Assembly: GCF_016862675.1 (NCBI RefSeq)
Contig: NZ_BONK01000003.1
Span: 1 to 64,000 of the forward strand
Source: Cellulomonas chitinilytica
Lineage (GTDB): Bacteria > Actinomycetota > Actinomycetes > Actinomycetales > Cellulomonadaceae
Length of the DNA: 64,000 nucleotides
Direction of reading: 5' to 3'
The translations under genes and the position numbers were made by a program. Shown piece by piece: positions 31,149 to 38,869 of this stretch. A model generated the notes under the pieces. The model saw only the letters and a list, made by a program, of their open reading frames with translations. It searched no databases and was not told where the DNA came from. Positions within the stretch are counted from its first letter, which is position 1; the number at the start of each line of letters is the position of its first letter.

Positions 31149-32521
31149 GCGAGCAGTTCTCCCTCGACGAGCGGGCCGGCCTCGAGAACCAGATCGACCA
31201 GTGGCGCACCTGGGTGCTCGCGCGCCGGGCGATCACCCCCGACGACGCCGCCGAGCTCGAGGACAACCTGCGCGGCCGGATCGCCGACCTGCGGGCCGGC
31301 GGCCTGGACGACGAGGAGGCGTTCCTCGTCGCCGTCAGGCGGATGGGCAACCTCGACGAGGTCTCGCGCGAGTTCGCCCGCGAGCACTCGGAGCGGCTGT
31401 GGAAGCAGCTCGTGCTCGTCCCCGAGACGTCGTCGGAGGCGAACGGTCGCTGGCGTGATCTCGGCGTGCTCATCGCCCTCGCCGTCGGCGCCGGGATCGC
31501 GGTCAAGTCGCTGCTCGCGGTCGGCGACGACCAGGTGTTCGGGCTCAACCTCGCGTTCGCCGTGCTGCCCTTCCTCGCCGCGTACTTCGCCTGGTCGCGC
31601 CGGCTGCCCGGCCGGGTCGCGGGCGTCCTGGTCGCGATGACGGCCGCCGTGGCGGTCGCGGTGAACCTGTACCCCTTCGTCATCGACGAAGGCGCCAGCC
31701 CACCGATGACGTACGTACTCACCGCCACCCACCTGCCGGTGCTGCTGTGGCTGCTCCTCGGCGTCGCGTACACCGGGGGAGCGTGGCGCGACCACGCCCG
31801 CCGCATGGACTTCGTGCGGTTCACCGGCGAGCTGGTCATCTACTTCGCCCTCATCGCGCTCGGCGGCGGGCTGCTGATGGGCCTGCTGTTCGCGACCTTC
31901 AACGTCGTCGACATCGACATCGAGCCGTTCGTGCAGGGGTGGCTCATGCCGTTCGCGGTGCCCGGTGCGTTCCTCGTGGCGGCCTGGCTGGTCGAGGCGA
32001 AGAAGAGCGTCGTCGAGAACATGGCGCCCGTCCTCACCCGGGTGTTCACACCGCTGACCGTCGTGCTGCTGGTCGCGGCGTTCGTCGCGCTGCTCACGGG
32101 CGGCCCGCTCACCGCCGTGGACCGCAACCTGCTCATCCTGATGGACGCGATCCTGCTGCTCGTGCTGGCGCTGCTGCTCTACTCGATCAGCGCCCGCGAC
32201 CCCCTCGCACCCGGCACGCTGTTCGACTGGCTCCAGCTCGCTCTCGTCGGGGCGGCGTTCGCGGTCAACGTCGTCGCGCTCACCGCGATGGTCACGCGGA
32301 TCGCCGACGCCGGCTGGACCGCCAACAAGACCGCCGCGCTCGGCCTCAACGTGGTGCTGTTCGTGCACCTGGTGGGCACCGGGTGGCTGCTGTGGCAGTT
32401 CCTGCGCCGGCGCGGCACTTTCGACGCCGTCGAGCGCTGGCAGACCCGCTACCTGCCCGTCTACGCGGTCTGGGCCGCGACCGTCGTGCTGGCGTTCCCG
32501 CCCGTGTTCTCCTACGCCTGA
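31145..32521 (+). CDS. Polytopic membrane protein with permease-prefix domain
   Basis: A 458-residue protein coupled to the PadR gene. Residues 1-85 form the helical prefix seen in PadR-linked membrane proteins (LENQIDQWRTWVLARRAITP, ELEDNLRGRIADLRAGGLDD, FLVAVRRMGNLDEVSREFAR). About ten membrane helices follow (DLGVLIALAVGAGIAVKSLL, LVIYFALIALGGGLLMGLLF, TPLTVVLLVAAFVALLTGG and others). No FtsX or catalytic motif is seen. The pair probably forms a ligand-responsive membrane-defence or transport unit; substrate unknown. Confidence 0.82.
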   Translation: MSEQFSLDERAGLENQIDQWRTWVLARRAITPDDAAELEDNLRGRIADLRAGGLDDEEAFLVAVRRMGNLDEVSREFAREHSERLWKQLVLVPETSSEANGRWRDLGVLIALAVGAGIAVKSLLAVGDDQVFGLNLAFAVLPFLAAYFAWSRRLPGRVAGVLVAMTAAVAVAVNLYPFVIDEGASPPMTYVLTATHLPVLLWLLLGVAYTGGAWRDHARRMDFVRFTGELVIYFALIALGGGLLMGLLFATFNVVDIDIEPFVQGWLMPFAVPGAFLVAAWLVEAKKSVVENMAPVLTRVFTPLTVVLLVAAFVALLTGGPLTAVDRNLLILMDAILLLVLALLLYSISARDPLAPGTLFDWLQLALVGAAFAVNVVALTAMVTRIADAGWTANKTAALGLNVVLFVHLVGTGWLLWQFLRRRGTFDAVERWQTRYLPVYAVWAATVVLAFPPVFSYA

Positions 32522-32551
32522 GCCGTCGACCTCGAGAGGACGGGAGCCGCC

Positions 32552-33370
32552 GTGCCGATCGACGTGGAGCGCCTGCGGCACGACGCCCGGCAGCGGGCCC
32601 GCCTCCGGCCGCGACCGGCGTTCGCCGGGGTGATCGGCGACCTGACGCACGGCGGGGTGCGGATGCGCCGGTACGTGCCCGACGTCCGCGAGCCCGAATG
32701 CGGCGTCGTGTTCCTCCACGCCGGGTACGGCCTGTTCGGGGACCTCGACATGCAGGATCCCTACTGTCGCGTGCTCGCCGACACTCTGTCCGTCGAGGTG
32801 CTGTCGGTGGACTACCGGCTCGCCCCGGAGGCGACGCTCGACGACGCAGCGACGGATGCCCTCACGGGCCTCAGGCTCCTCGCGGACGAGGGCGTGACGC
32901 GGCTCTTCCTGTGCGGGGACTCCGCGGGTGGGACGGTGTCGACCCTTGCTGCCCAGCGGTCGACCCTCCCGCTCGCGGGCCTCATGCTGACGAACCCGAG
33001 TCTCGACCTGACCTTGAGGTCGTTCGACCGCACACTGCCGGGCGGGCCTGATCCCGAGCTGTCCGCGTGGTCGTTCCGGGCGTGGACGCGGGTGGTCGAC
33101 CTCGGCGACGCCCCGCGACTGGACCGCGACGCCGGGTTGCTGCCCCGCACGGTCGTCGCCGTGGGGACGCTGGACTCCCTGGCTCCTGACGCTCGGGCGC
33201 TGGCGGAGGCCTGTCGGCGCGCCGGCGTCGACTGCCGGCTCGTCGAGCTGGAGGGCGCCGAGCACGGGTTCGTCGGCACGGACAGGGTGGGCGAGGCGCT
33301 GACGCCGTTCCGGGAGCTGATCCACGGGCCGGTGGACACGTCTGGTCAGCCCAGAGGCTTGGCCAGGTAG
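32552..33370 (+). CDS. HSL-family alpha/beta hydrolase (esterase)
   Basis: A 272-residue protein with a GTG start after GAGAGGACGGGAG. Hormone-sensitive-lipase features: oxyanion motif HAGYG near 56 (usually HGGG), DYRLAPEA near 90, nucleophile Ser in GDSAGG near 129, Asp in VAVGTLDSLAPDA and His in EGAEHGF. The middle Gly of the oxyanion motif is Ala here, which may alter activity. The 3' end overlaps the convergent acetyltransferase by 25 bp. Confidence 0.87.
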   Translation: MPIDVERLRHDARQRARLRPRPAFAGVIGDLTHGGVRMRRYVPDVREPECGVVFLHAGYGLFGDLDMQDPYCRVLADTLSVEVLSVDYRLAPEATLDDAATDALTGLRLLADEGVTRLFLCGDSAGGTVSTLAAQRSTLPLAGLMLTNPSLDLTLRSFDRTLPGGPDPELSAWSFRAWTRVVDLGDAPRLDRDAGLLPRTVVAVGTLDSLAPDARALAEACRRAGVDCRLVELEGAEHGFVGTDRVGEALTPFRELIHGPVDTSGQPRGLAR

Positions 33371-33819
33371 AGGCACGGCGTGCCGGGCCAGAGGTCGGTG
33401 AACTCCTCCAGGGGCAGGAACCCCGTGCCTTCGTAGAACAGGCGGGTTCTCCGGTAGCCCTCGTCGGGGTCGGCCGCGCCCAGTGTCTTCACCGTCAGGA
33501 TGCGTGTCCCGGTCCGCCGGAGGTCGCTCTCGATCCTGGTCAGAAGTGCCCTGCCCACGCCTCGGCGGTGCCAGCGCTCCGCGACCGCGATCAGGTGGAT
33601 CTCCGCGGCCACCGGGAAGTGCTGCTGGACGAGCGCCACCCCGACCCGTTCGCCGGCGGCCGTGACCGCGACGTACTGGGGGAACGTGTCCGCAGCCGCC
33701 ACGTACGCCGCGGTGGCCTCGGGGCGGCCGAACCACTGCGGGAGGTCGTCCAGGATCGCTCTGACTGCCTCGCGGTCACCGGATGCGAGGAGCTCCACGC
33801 GGAGCTCGTGGACGTTCAC
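33346..33819 (-). CDS. GNAT-family N-acetyltransferase
   Basis: A 157-residue protein, GTG start overlapping the preceding ANTAR gene's stop by 4 nt. GNAT motifs: strand EIHLIAVAERWHRRGVGRAL, with the acetyl-CoA loop R-R-G-V-G, then ILTVKTLG and FYEGTGFLPLEEF with a terminal beta-strand. Acceptor unknown. Coupling to the ANTAR regulator suggests joint expression. Confidence 0.88.
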   Translation of the reverse strand: MNVHELRVELLASGDREAVRAILDDLPQWFGRPEATAAYVAAADTFPQYVAVTAAGERVGVALVQQHFPVAAEIHLIAVAERWHRRGVGRALLTRIESDLRRTGTRILTVKTLGAADPDEGYRRTRLFYEGTGFLPLEEFTDLWPGTPCLYLAKPLG

Positions 33820-34556
33820 CGTGCCCGCTCGTGGAAGGTCCCGGCCTGGCTCGGCGGGCCGCCGGTGACGGCCTCGATGATGCTCGCCGCGATGTCGCGC
33901 AGCTTGACGTTGCGGTGCTGCGACGCGGCGCGCAGGATCGCCATCGCCTCGTCCTGCGTGCAACGGTTCTGCGCGAGGATCACGCCGATCGCCTGGTCGA
34001 TGACCGCGCGGGAGGCGATCGCCGCACGCAGGTCGGCGTTCAGCTCGGCCTGGTCGGTGCCGCGCAGGTACAGACCCATGGTCCGCGCGATCTCCGTGGC
34101 GTACATGTCGGCGGTCCGCATCGCCTCCTCGTCGAACACGGACGTGGCGCGGGCGTACAGGTTCAACGCGATGGACACGCCCGGCCGCACCGGACGGGAG
34201 ACCGCCGCGACCGAGAGGAACCCGCGCTGGGACGCGGCGGCGCGCCACTGCGGCCAGCGGGACTCGGTCGTGAGGTCGTCGGACACGATCGAGGCGCCGC
34301 GCCGGATGGCCTCGAGGCACGGCCCGTCGTTCGCGGCGTACTCGGCCTGGTCGCAGGCCGCCGCGAGGGGATCGCTGGCCGCCACGGCGTAGGGGCGTCC
34401 GTCGCGCTGCATCGAGACGGTCGCGGACGCGGCGGGGACGACGTGCTGGGCGGCGGCGACGGCGATGCCCTCGACGAACTCGTGCAGGGCCGGCGTCTCG
34501 AGCAGGAGCGCCTGCAGCTCGGTCATCACGGCTGCGCGGTCGAGCGGGTCGTCCAT
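33816..34556 (-). CDS. GAF-ANTAR regulator 1
   Basis: A 246-residue protein; AGGGGGAG before the ATG. GAF sensor at 20-165 (TVSMQRDGRPYAVAASDPLA, ANDGPCLEAIRRGASIVSDD, WPQWRAAASQRGFLSVAAVS); ANTAR RNA-binding domain at 175-240 (LRAAIASRAVIDQAIGVILA, QNRCTQDEAMAILRAASQHR, LRDIAASII). ANTAR proteins act as antiterminators by binding paired hexanucleotide-loop hairpins in nascent RNA. The target is not visible here. Confidence 0.9.
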   Translation of the reverse strand: MDDPLDRAAVMTELQALLLETPALHEFVEGIAVAAAQHVVPAASATVSMQRDGRPYAVAASDPLAAACDQAEYAANDGPCLEAIRRGASIVSDDLTTESRWPQWRAAASQRGFLSVAAVSRPVRPGVSIALNLYARATSVFDEEAMRTADMYATEIARTMGLYLRGTDQAELNADLRAAIASRAVIDQAIGVILAQNRCTQDEAMAILRAASQHRNVKLRDIAASIIEAVTGGPPSQAGTFHERAR

Positions 34557-34717
34557 CTGGGCTCCCCCTCACGCAGGGACGGACCGGTGCGAGTCACGTG
34601 CAGGCTACGCCCGCGCGGGGCGCATCGAGCGCTCACGGGTTACCGTGGAAGGAGGTCAGGACCGGGCCGCGGTACTGCTGACGGCAGCGGACGGCAGCGG
34701 AGCAGCCAGGAGTCATC

Positions 34718-35791
34718 ATGACCACCACCTCGACCTCGTCGGTCCCGCCGCGCCACGCAGGCAGCGACTTCACCGAGCTGATGCACACCGTGCAGGACAG
34801 CGGCCTCATGCGCCGCCGGTACGCGTACTACTGGATCCGCTTCGTCCTGCTCACCGCGATCCTGGTCGGGCTCGTCGTGACGTTCGTCGCCGTCGGCCGG
34901 TCCTGGTGGCAGCTGCTCGTCGCGGCGGCCGCCGCCGTCGTCCTGGGGCAGGTCATGTTCCTCGGGCACGACGCGGCGCACCGGCAGATCTTCCGCTCCG
35001 GCCGGTGGAACGACTGGGCGAGCCTGGTGCTCGCCAACCTGTACGCCGGCATGAGCTACGGGTGGTGGAACCGCAAGCACAGCCGTCACCACGCCAAGCC
35101 CAACACCCTCGGCGCCGACGGCGACATCGCACCGGGGGCGATCGTCTTCACCACCGCCGACCTCCCGCGCCCACGCACCGGGCTCGCCGGGTGGTTCGCG
35201 CAGCGCCAGGGGTGGTTCTTCTTCCCGCTCCTGCTGCTCGAAGGGCTGAGCCTGCACGTCGCCGGCGTGCGCAGCCTGGTGGGCCGGGCGCCGGTCAAGC
35301 GACGCGCACTCGAGCTCGCGTTCCTGACGCTGCGGCTGGGCGGGTACGTCGGCGTCCTGTTCTGGCTGCTGCCGTTCGGCATGGCCCTCGCGTTCCTCGC
35401 CGTGCAGCTCGGGCTGTTCGGGGTGTACATGGGCGCGACGTTCGCCCCGAACCACAAGGGCATGCCGATCGTCCCGGCCTCCGTGAAGCTCGGGTTCCTG
35501 CACCGGCAGGTGCTGCTGAGCCGCAACGTCACCGGTGGACGCTGGGTCGACCTCTTCATGGGCGGGCTGAACCACCAGATCGAGCACCACCTGTTCCCGA
35601 GCATGCCGAGCCCCGCGCTGCGCGCCGTCCGGCCGATCGTCCGTGAGTTCTGCCGCACCCACGGCGTCACCTACACCGAGACGACCCTCGCCGCCTCGTA
35701 CGGCATCGTGGTCCGCTACCTCAACGCGGTCGGGCTCGCGGCCCGCGACCCGTTCGAGTGCCCGCTCGTCGCCGCCCGCCGCGCGGTGTGA
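34718..35791 (+). CDS. Membrane fatty acid desaturase
   Basis: A 357-residue protein; CAGGAGTCATC before the ATG. The three histidine boxes that bind the di-iron centre are complete: HDAAH at 84-88, HSRHH at 121-125 and HQIEHH at 286-291. Helix pairs surround them (FVLLTAILVGLVVTFVAVG; WQLLVAAAAAVVLGQVMFLG). This matches acyl-CoA/lipid desaturases of the DesA3 type, which introduce a double bond into membrane acyl chains using O2 and an electron donor. No ferredoxin or reductase gene is adjacent. Confidence 0.9.
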   Translation: MTTTSTSSVPPRHAGSDFTELMHTVQDSGLMRRRYAYYWIRFVLLTAILVGLVVTFVAVGRSWWQLLVAAAAAVVLGQVMFLGHDAAHRQIFRSGRWNDWASLVLANLYAGMSYGWWNRKHSRHHAKPNTLGADGDIAPGAIVFTTADLPRPRTGLAGWFAQRQGWFFFPLLLLEGLSLHVAGVRSLVGRAPVKRRALELAFLTLRLGGYVGVLFWLLPFGMALAFLAVQLGLFGVYMGATFAPNHKGMPIVPASVKLGFLHRQVLLSRNVTGGRWVDLFMGGLNHQIEHHLFPSMPSPALRAVRPIVREFCRTHGVTYTETTLAASYGIVVRYLNAVGLAARDPFECPLVAARRAV

Positions 35792-35865
35792 ACGTCCGCT
35801 CCCGGCCGTTCGGCCAGGTGGTGCGACGATAGGGGCCCGCACGACGACCAGGGGATCGAGGAGCT

Positions 35866-36633
35866 GTGGGCATCGACGACCTCCGCAGTGGCCTCGCCAC
35901 GGCGATGATGGGCGCGACCAGCGCGCTGGCCGCCGCGGACCAGCTCTGCCGTGCGTGCGTGGACCTGCTCGACGTCGACGGGGCCTCGATCTCGGTCGCC
36001 GACCACGAGACCACCCGTGGCACCTTCGGGTCGAGCGGCGAGCTGAGCCGACGACTCGACGAGTTCCAGTTCACGTTCGGCGAAGGTCCGTGCCTCGACG
36101 CGGTGCGCCACGGCGTCCCGGTGCTGGTCGCCGACCTCGCGGCGACCAGCGAGGTCCGGTGGCCGGCCTTCGCCGGGGCGCTCCTCGACGTGGGCGTGCG
36201 CGCGGTGTTCGCGCTCCCGGTGGGGATCGGCTCCAGCCCCGTCGGTGCCCTCGACCTGTTCAAGCGACAGACCGGCCCGTTGACCAGCGAAGCCCTCACG
36301 GGCGGGCTGCTGGCCGCGGAGCTCGCGGCGCTGCCGCTGCTCGACGTCATGGGGGCGACGGCCAAGATCGCCGAGCACGCCGAGGCGGAGTACGGCTGGG
36401 ACCAGCTCGCGTCCCTCGAGCGCGTGGAGGTCTACCAGGCCACCGGGATGATCGTCGCCGCCCTCAACATCGGGCCGGACGAGGCGCTCGTGCGGCTCAG
36501 GGGGAACGCCTACGCCCGGGGGATCACCGCGAGCGAGCTCGCATGGGAGATCCTGGAGCGACGGCTCGACCCACGCGAAGAAGGACTCTGGGGACCGTCC
36601 GGCACGCAGGGAGGACCGACCGGTGACCGATGA
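35866..36633 (+). CDS. GAF-ANTAR regulator 2
   Basis: A 255-residue protein, GTG start behind GAGGAG. GAF at 20-150 (DQLCRACVDLLDVDGASISV, FTFGEGPCLDAVRHGVPVLV, WPAFAGALLDVGVRAVFALP); ANTAR at 185-240 (VYQATGMIVAALNIGPDEAL, LRGNAYARGITASELAWEIL). Its 3' end overlaps the next GAF-ANTAR gene by 11 bp, so the two are co-translated. A -10-like ACGATAG lies near 35826. Confidence 0.88.
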   Translation: MGIDDLRSGLATAMMGATSALAAADQLCRACVDLLDVDGASISVADHETTRGTFGSSGELSRRLDEFQFTFGEGPCLDAVRHGVPVLVADLAATSEVRWPAFAGALLDVGVRAVFALPVGIGSSPVGALDLFKRQTGPLTSEALTGGLLAAELAALPLLDVMGATAKIAEHAEAEYGWDQLASLERVEVYQATGMIVAALNIGPDEALVRLRGNAYARGITASELAWEILERRLDPREEGLWGPSGTQGGPTGDR

Positions 36634-37372
36634 CCGCGAACAGCTCATCGTCCGCTCCTTCGTCGAGCTCGCCGAAGGACTCGCCAGCGGGCTCGAGGCG
36701 GTCGACCTGCTCGACCGACTCGCCCACAGCTGCGTCGGGGTGCTCGACGTCGCGTCCGCGGGGCTGCTGCTCGCGGACCCGCTCGGTCGGCTGCACCTGC
36801 TCGCGGCGTCGTCCGGCGCCGCACGCGAGCTCGAGGTGTTCCAGGTCCAGCGCGACGAAGGCCCCTGCCGGGACTGCTTCCACGCGGGGACCCCCATCGA
36901 CGTCCCCGACCTCGCGGCCGACGTCGAGCGCTGGCCGCAGTTCGTCCCGCGTGCCCTCGAGGCCGGCTTCGCCAGCGTGCACGCCGTCCCGCTGCGGCTG
37001 CGGACCCACATCCTCGGTGCGCTCGGCCTGTTCGGGACGAGCACCGGAACGCTCGACGACGACGACCGGGCGCTGGCCCAGGCGTTGGCGGACGTCGCGA
37101 GCGTCGCGCTCGTCCAGGAACGCACCGCCGCCGACCAGATCGCACTCGCCACGCACCTCCAGTCGGCCCTGAGCGGCCGTGTGGTGCTGGAGCAGGCGAA
37201 GGGCGTCGTCGCCTATGCGGGCTCGATCGACGTGAGCGAGGCCTTCGACCGGCTCCGCCAGTTCGCCCGTGAGCACGACATGAAGCTGACGGATGTGGCG
37301 ACGGCGGTGGTCGCACGCACCTTGCCCGCCCACGAGGTGCTCGCCGGTGCCCGCGCGGACGGCGTCCAGTAG
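36623..37372 (+). CDS. GAF-ANTAR regulator 3
   Basis: A 249-residue protein, GTG start with GGGAGGACC inside the preceding gene. GAF: LLDRLAHSCVGVLDVASAGL, FQVQRDEGPCRDCFHAGTPI, WPQFVPRALEAGFASVHAVP. ANTAR: LQSALSGRVVLEQAKGVVAY, VSEAFDRLRQFAREHDMKLT. It is a paralogue of the preceding gene, and the two could hetero-oligomerise. Confidence 0.9.
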   Translation: MTDDREQLIVRSFVELAEGLASGLEAVDLLDRLAHSCVGVLDVASAGLLLADPLGRLHLLAASSGAARELEVFQVQRDEGPCRDCFHAGTPIDVPDLAADVERWPQFVPRALEAGFASVHAVPLRLRTHILGALGLFGTSTGTLDDDDRALAQALADVASVALVQERTAADQIALATHLQSALSGRVVLEQAKGVVAYAGSIDVSEAFDRLRQFAREHDMKLTDVATAVVARTLPAHEVLAGARADGVQ

Positions 37373-37589
37373 CCCGACGCGATCCCGGCCACAGGCGCGC
37401 GCCCCGGCGGGCAGGGCCGTTCGTCCCTCTCGGCGTGGCTGCTCGGCACCTATCGTGGACCTGTCCGCTCCGCAGCCCGTGCTGGGCGTCGTGGCGAGGG
37501 ATCCCCCGCCCGAGCGGAAGCCACCACCCGCACGCCCGCGACCGGTCGTCGTCGTCCGCGCGCGCACGCCCACCCCGAGGAGCGATCGC

Positions 37590-38720
37590 TTGGCGCCGCT
37601 GAGCACCCGAGACTTCCCCCCGCCGTTCGCGGTCGCCCGCCCCGACACCGCCGAGGAGCTCGCGGCCGTCTACCTGCGGTGGGCGGGGTTCCTGGACGCG
37701 ACCCGCACCCCGACCGGTGCGGACGCGGGGCTCGACGTCGACTCGCGGGAGACCTTGGCCCAGGTGAAGTTCAAGGTCGGCACGACCGGGCGGCCGGACC
37801 TGCAGCGTCTGTTCGGCGCGGCGGCCCACGCCCCCGAGCGGCAGCTGTGCTTCTTCTCCCTCGCCCAGTACTCCGACGGCGCCAAGTCGTACGCCATGCA
37901 GCACGGCATCGCCCTCTTCGGGTACGACCGTGCGGGCCGGGTGTGGCCGTGCAACGGGCACGCCGGCGAGCTGCACCGCGCCGCCGTGGCCGCGCACGCC
38001 GAGGAGGACCGGCGGGAGCGGGAGCGCGAGACGGCCCGCCGGGCCCAGGCGGCGGAGGCCGAACGGCTCGCCCGGGCCGACGCCGCCCGCAGGCAGGCCG
38101 CGCTCGACGCACGGGCGCGCCGGAGGGCGGCGGCGAAGCGGGCGCGGCAGGACTCCCGGGCCCGCTGGCGGGCAGAGACGGCGAGGGCGATCCATCACTG
38201 GTGGTCCCGCCGGCGTGACGCACGCGCCGCCGCGCTCGCGGCTCGGCCGTCGCGCCCCTCCGGCCCGCGGGCGGTGGAGCAGCGCGCTCCCGTCAGGGTG
38301 CGTGGGCGGGCGATGCTGGCCGTCGGCCTGGCCGTGGCGGTCTGCGGCGTGCTGTTCGGGGCGCTGGGCGCGGTCGTGGAGATCGGCGACCTGCTCGTTC
38401 CCGGTGGGCAGCCGGTGCGAGCCGTGCTCGGCGGCCTTGTCTTCTACTGGCTCGTCCTCGGGGTCGCGCTCCTCGGCGGCGCGCTCCTGCTGGCCCGGTC
38501 GGCGCGCGGCCGTCGAGCGCCGCGGGACCGCTCGCCCCGGGCCGGGACGCCCGACGCGCGCGCCGTGCCACCGCCGGCGTTCCTTCCGACGCAGCGACGA
38601 CCTCGCCCGACGACGACCCCGTCAGGGCCGTACGGACGCCCGTGGACCCCGGAGTCAGGAGCGCGTCGCGCGGACGCCCGGGGGCCCGGTCCGGCGAGCG
38701 CCACCACCGAGGTCGCGTAG
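37590..38720 (+). CDS. Membrane-anchored Mrr-type restriction nuclease
   Basis: A 376-residue protein. I prefer TTG 37590 because GAGGAG lies 7 nt upstream; an upstream GTG (37455) would add a proline/arginine-rich tail and lies beside a TATCGT -10-like site. Residues 20-130 are an Mrr-like PD-(D/E)xK nuclease: EELAAVYLRWAGF, then Asp49 in GADAGLDV and Gln58-x-Lys60 in AQVKFK, the expected D...QxK active site. A charged coiled coil (135-200, ERERETARRAQAAEAERLAR) follows, then two membrane helices (MLAVGLAVAVCGVLFGALGA; GLVFYWLVLGVALLGGALLL) and a disordered Pro/Arg tail. A DNA-cutting domain tethered to the membrane suggests an anti-invasion effector (inference). Confidence 0.75.
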   Translation: MAPLSTRDFPPPFAVARPDTAEELAAVYLRWAGFLDATRTPTGADAGLDVDSRETLAQVKFKVGTTGRPDLQRLFGAAAHAPERQLCFFSLAQYSDGAKSYAMQHGIALFGYDRAGRVWPCNGHAGELHRAAVAAHAEEDRRERERETARRAQAAEAERLARADAARRQAALDARARRRAAAKRARQDSRARWRAETARAIHHWWSRRRDARAAALAARPSRPSGPRAVEQRAPVRVRGRAMLAVGLAVAVCGVLFGALGAVVEIGDLLVPGGQPVRAVLGGLVFYWLVLGVALLGGALLLARSARGRRAPRDRSPRAGTPDARAVPPPAFLPTQRRPRPTTTPSGPYGRPWTPESGARRADARGPGPASATTEVA

Positions 38721-38869
38721 GGCCCGACGGACGGGTCCGACGCTCCCCGCGAGCAGCGCGTCCCGCGGGGCTGCCCGAAAGTGCGCGTCCTGCCGCACGC
38801 CCAGGGGAAGAGTGGGACAGGGCGCGGCACCGTCGCCGGGCCCTGAGGACCGTCGGAGCGGGGGTCGCC

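Noticed and set aside
37455-37589. N-terminal extension of the Mrr-membrane protein from GTG 37455
   Set aside because: Pro/Arg low-complexity sequence, no ribosome site, and a -10-like TATCGT overlaps the codon; TTG 37590 has a good ribosome site.
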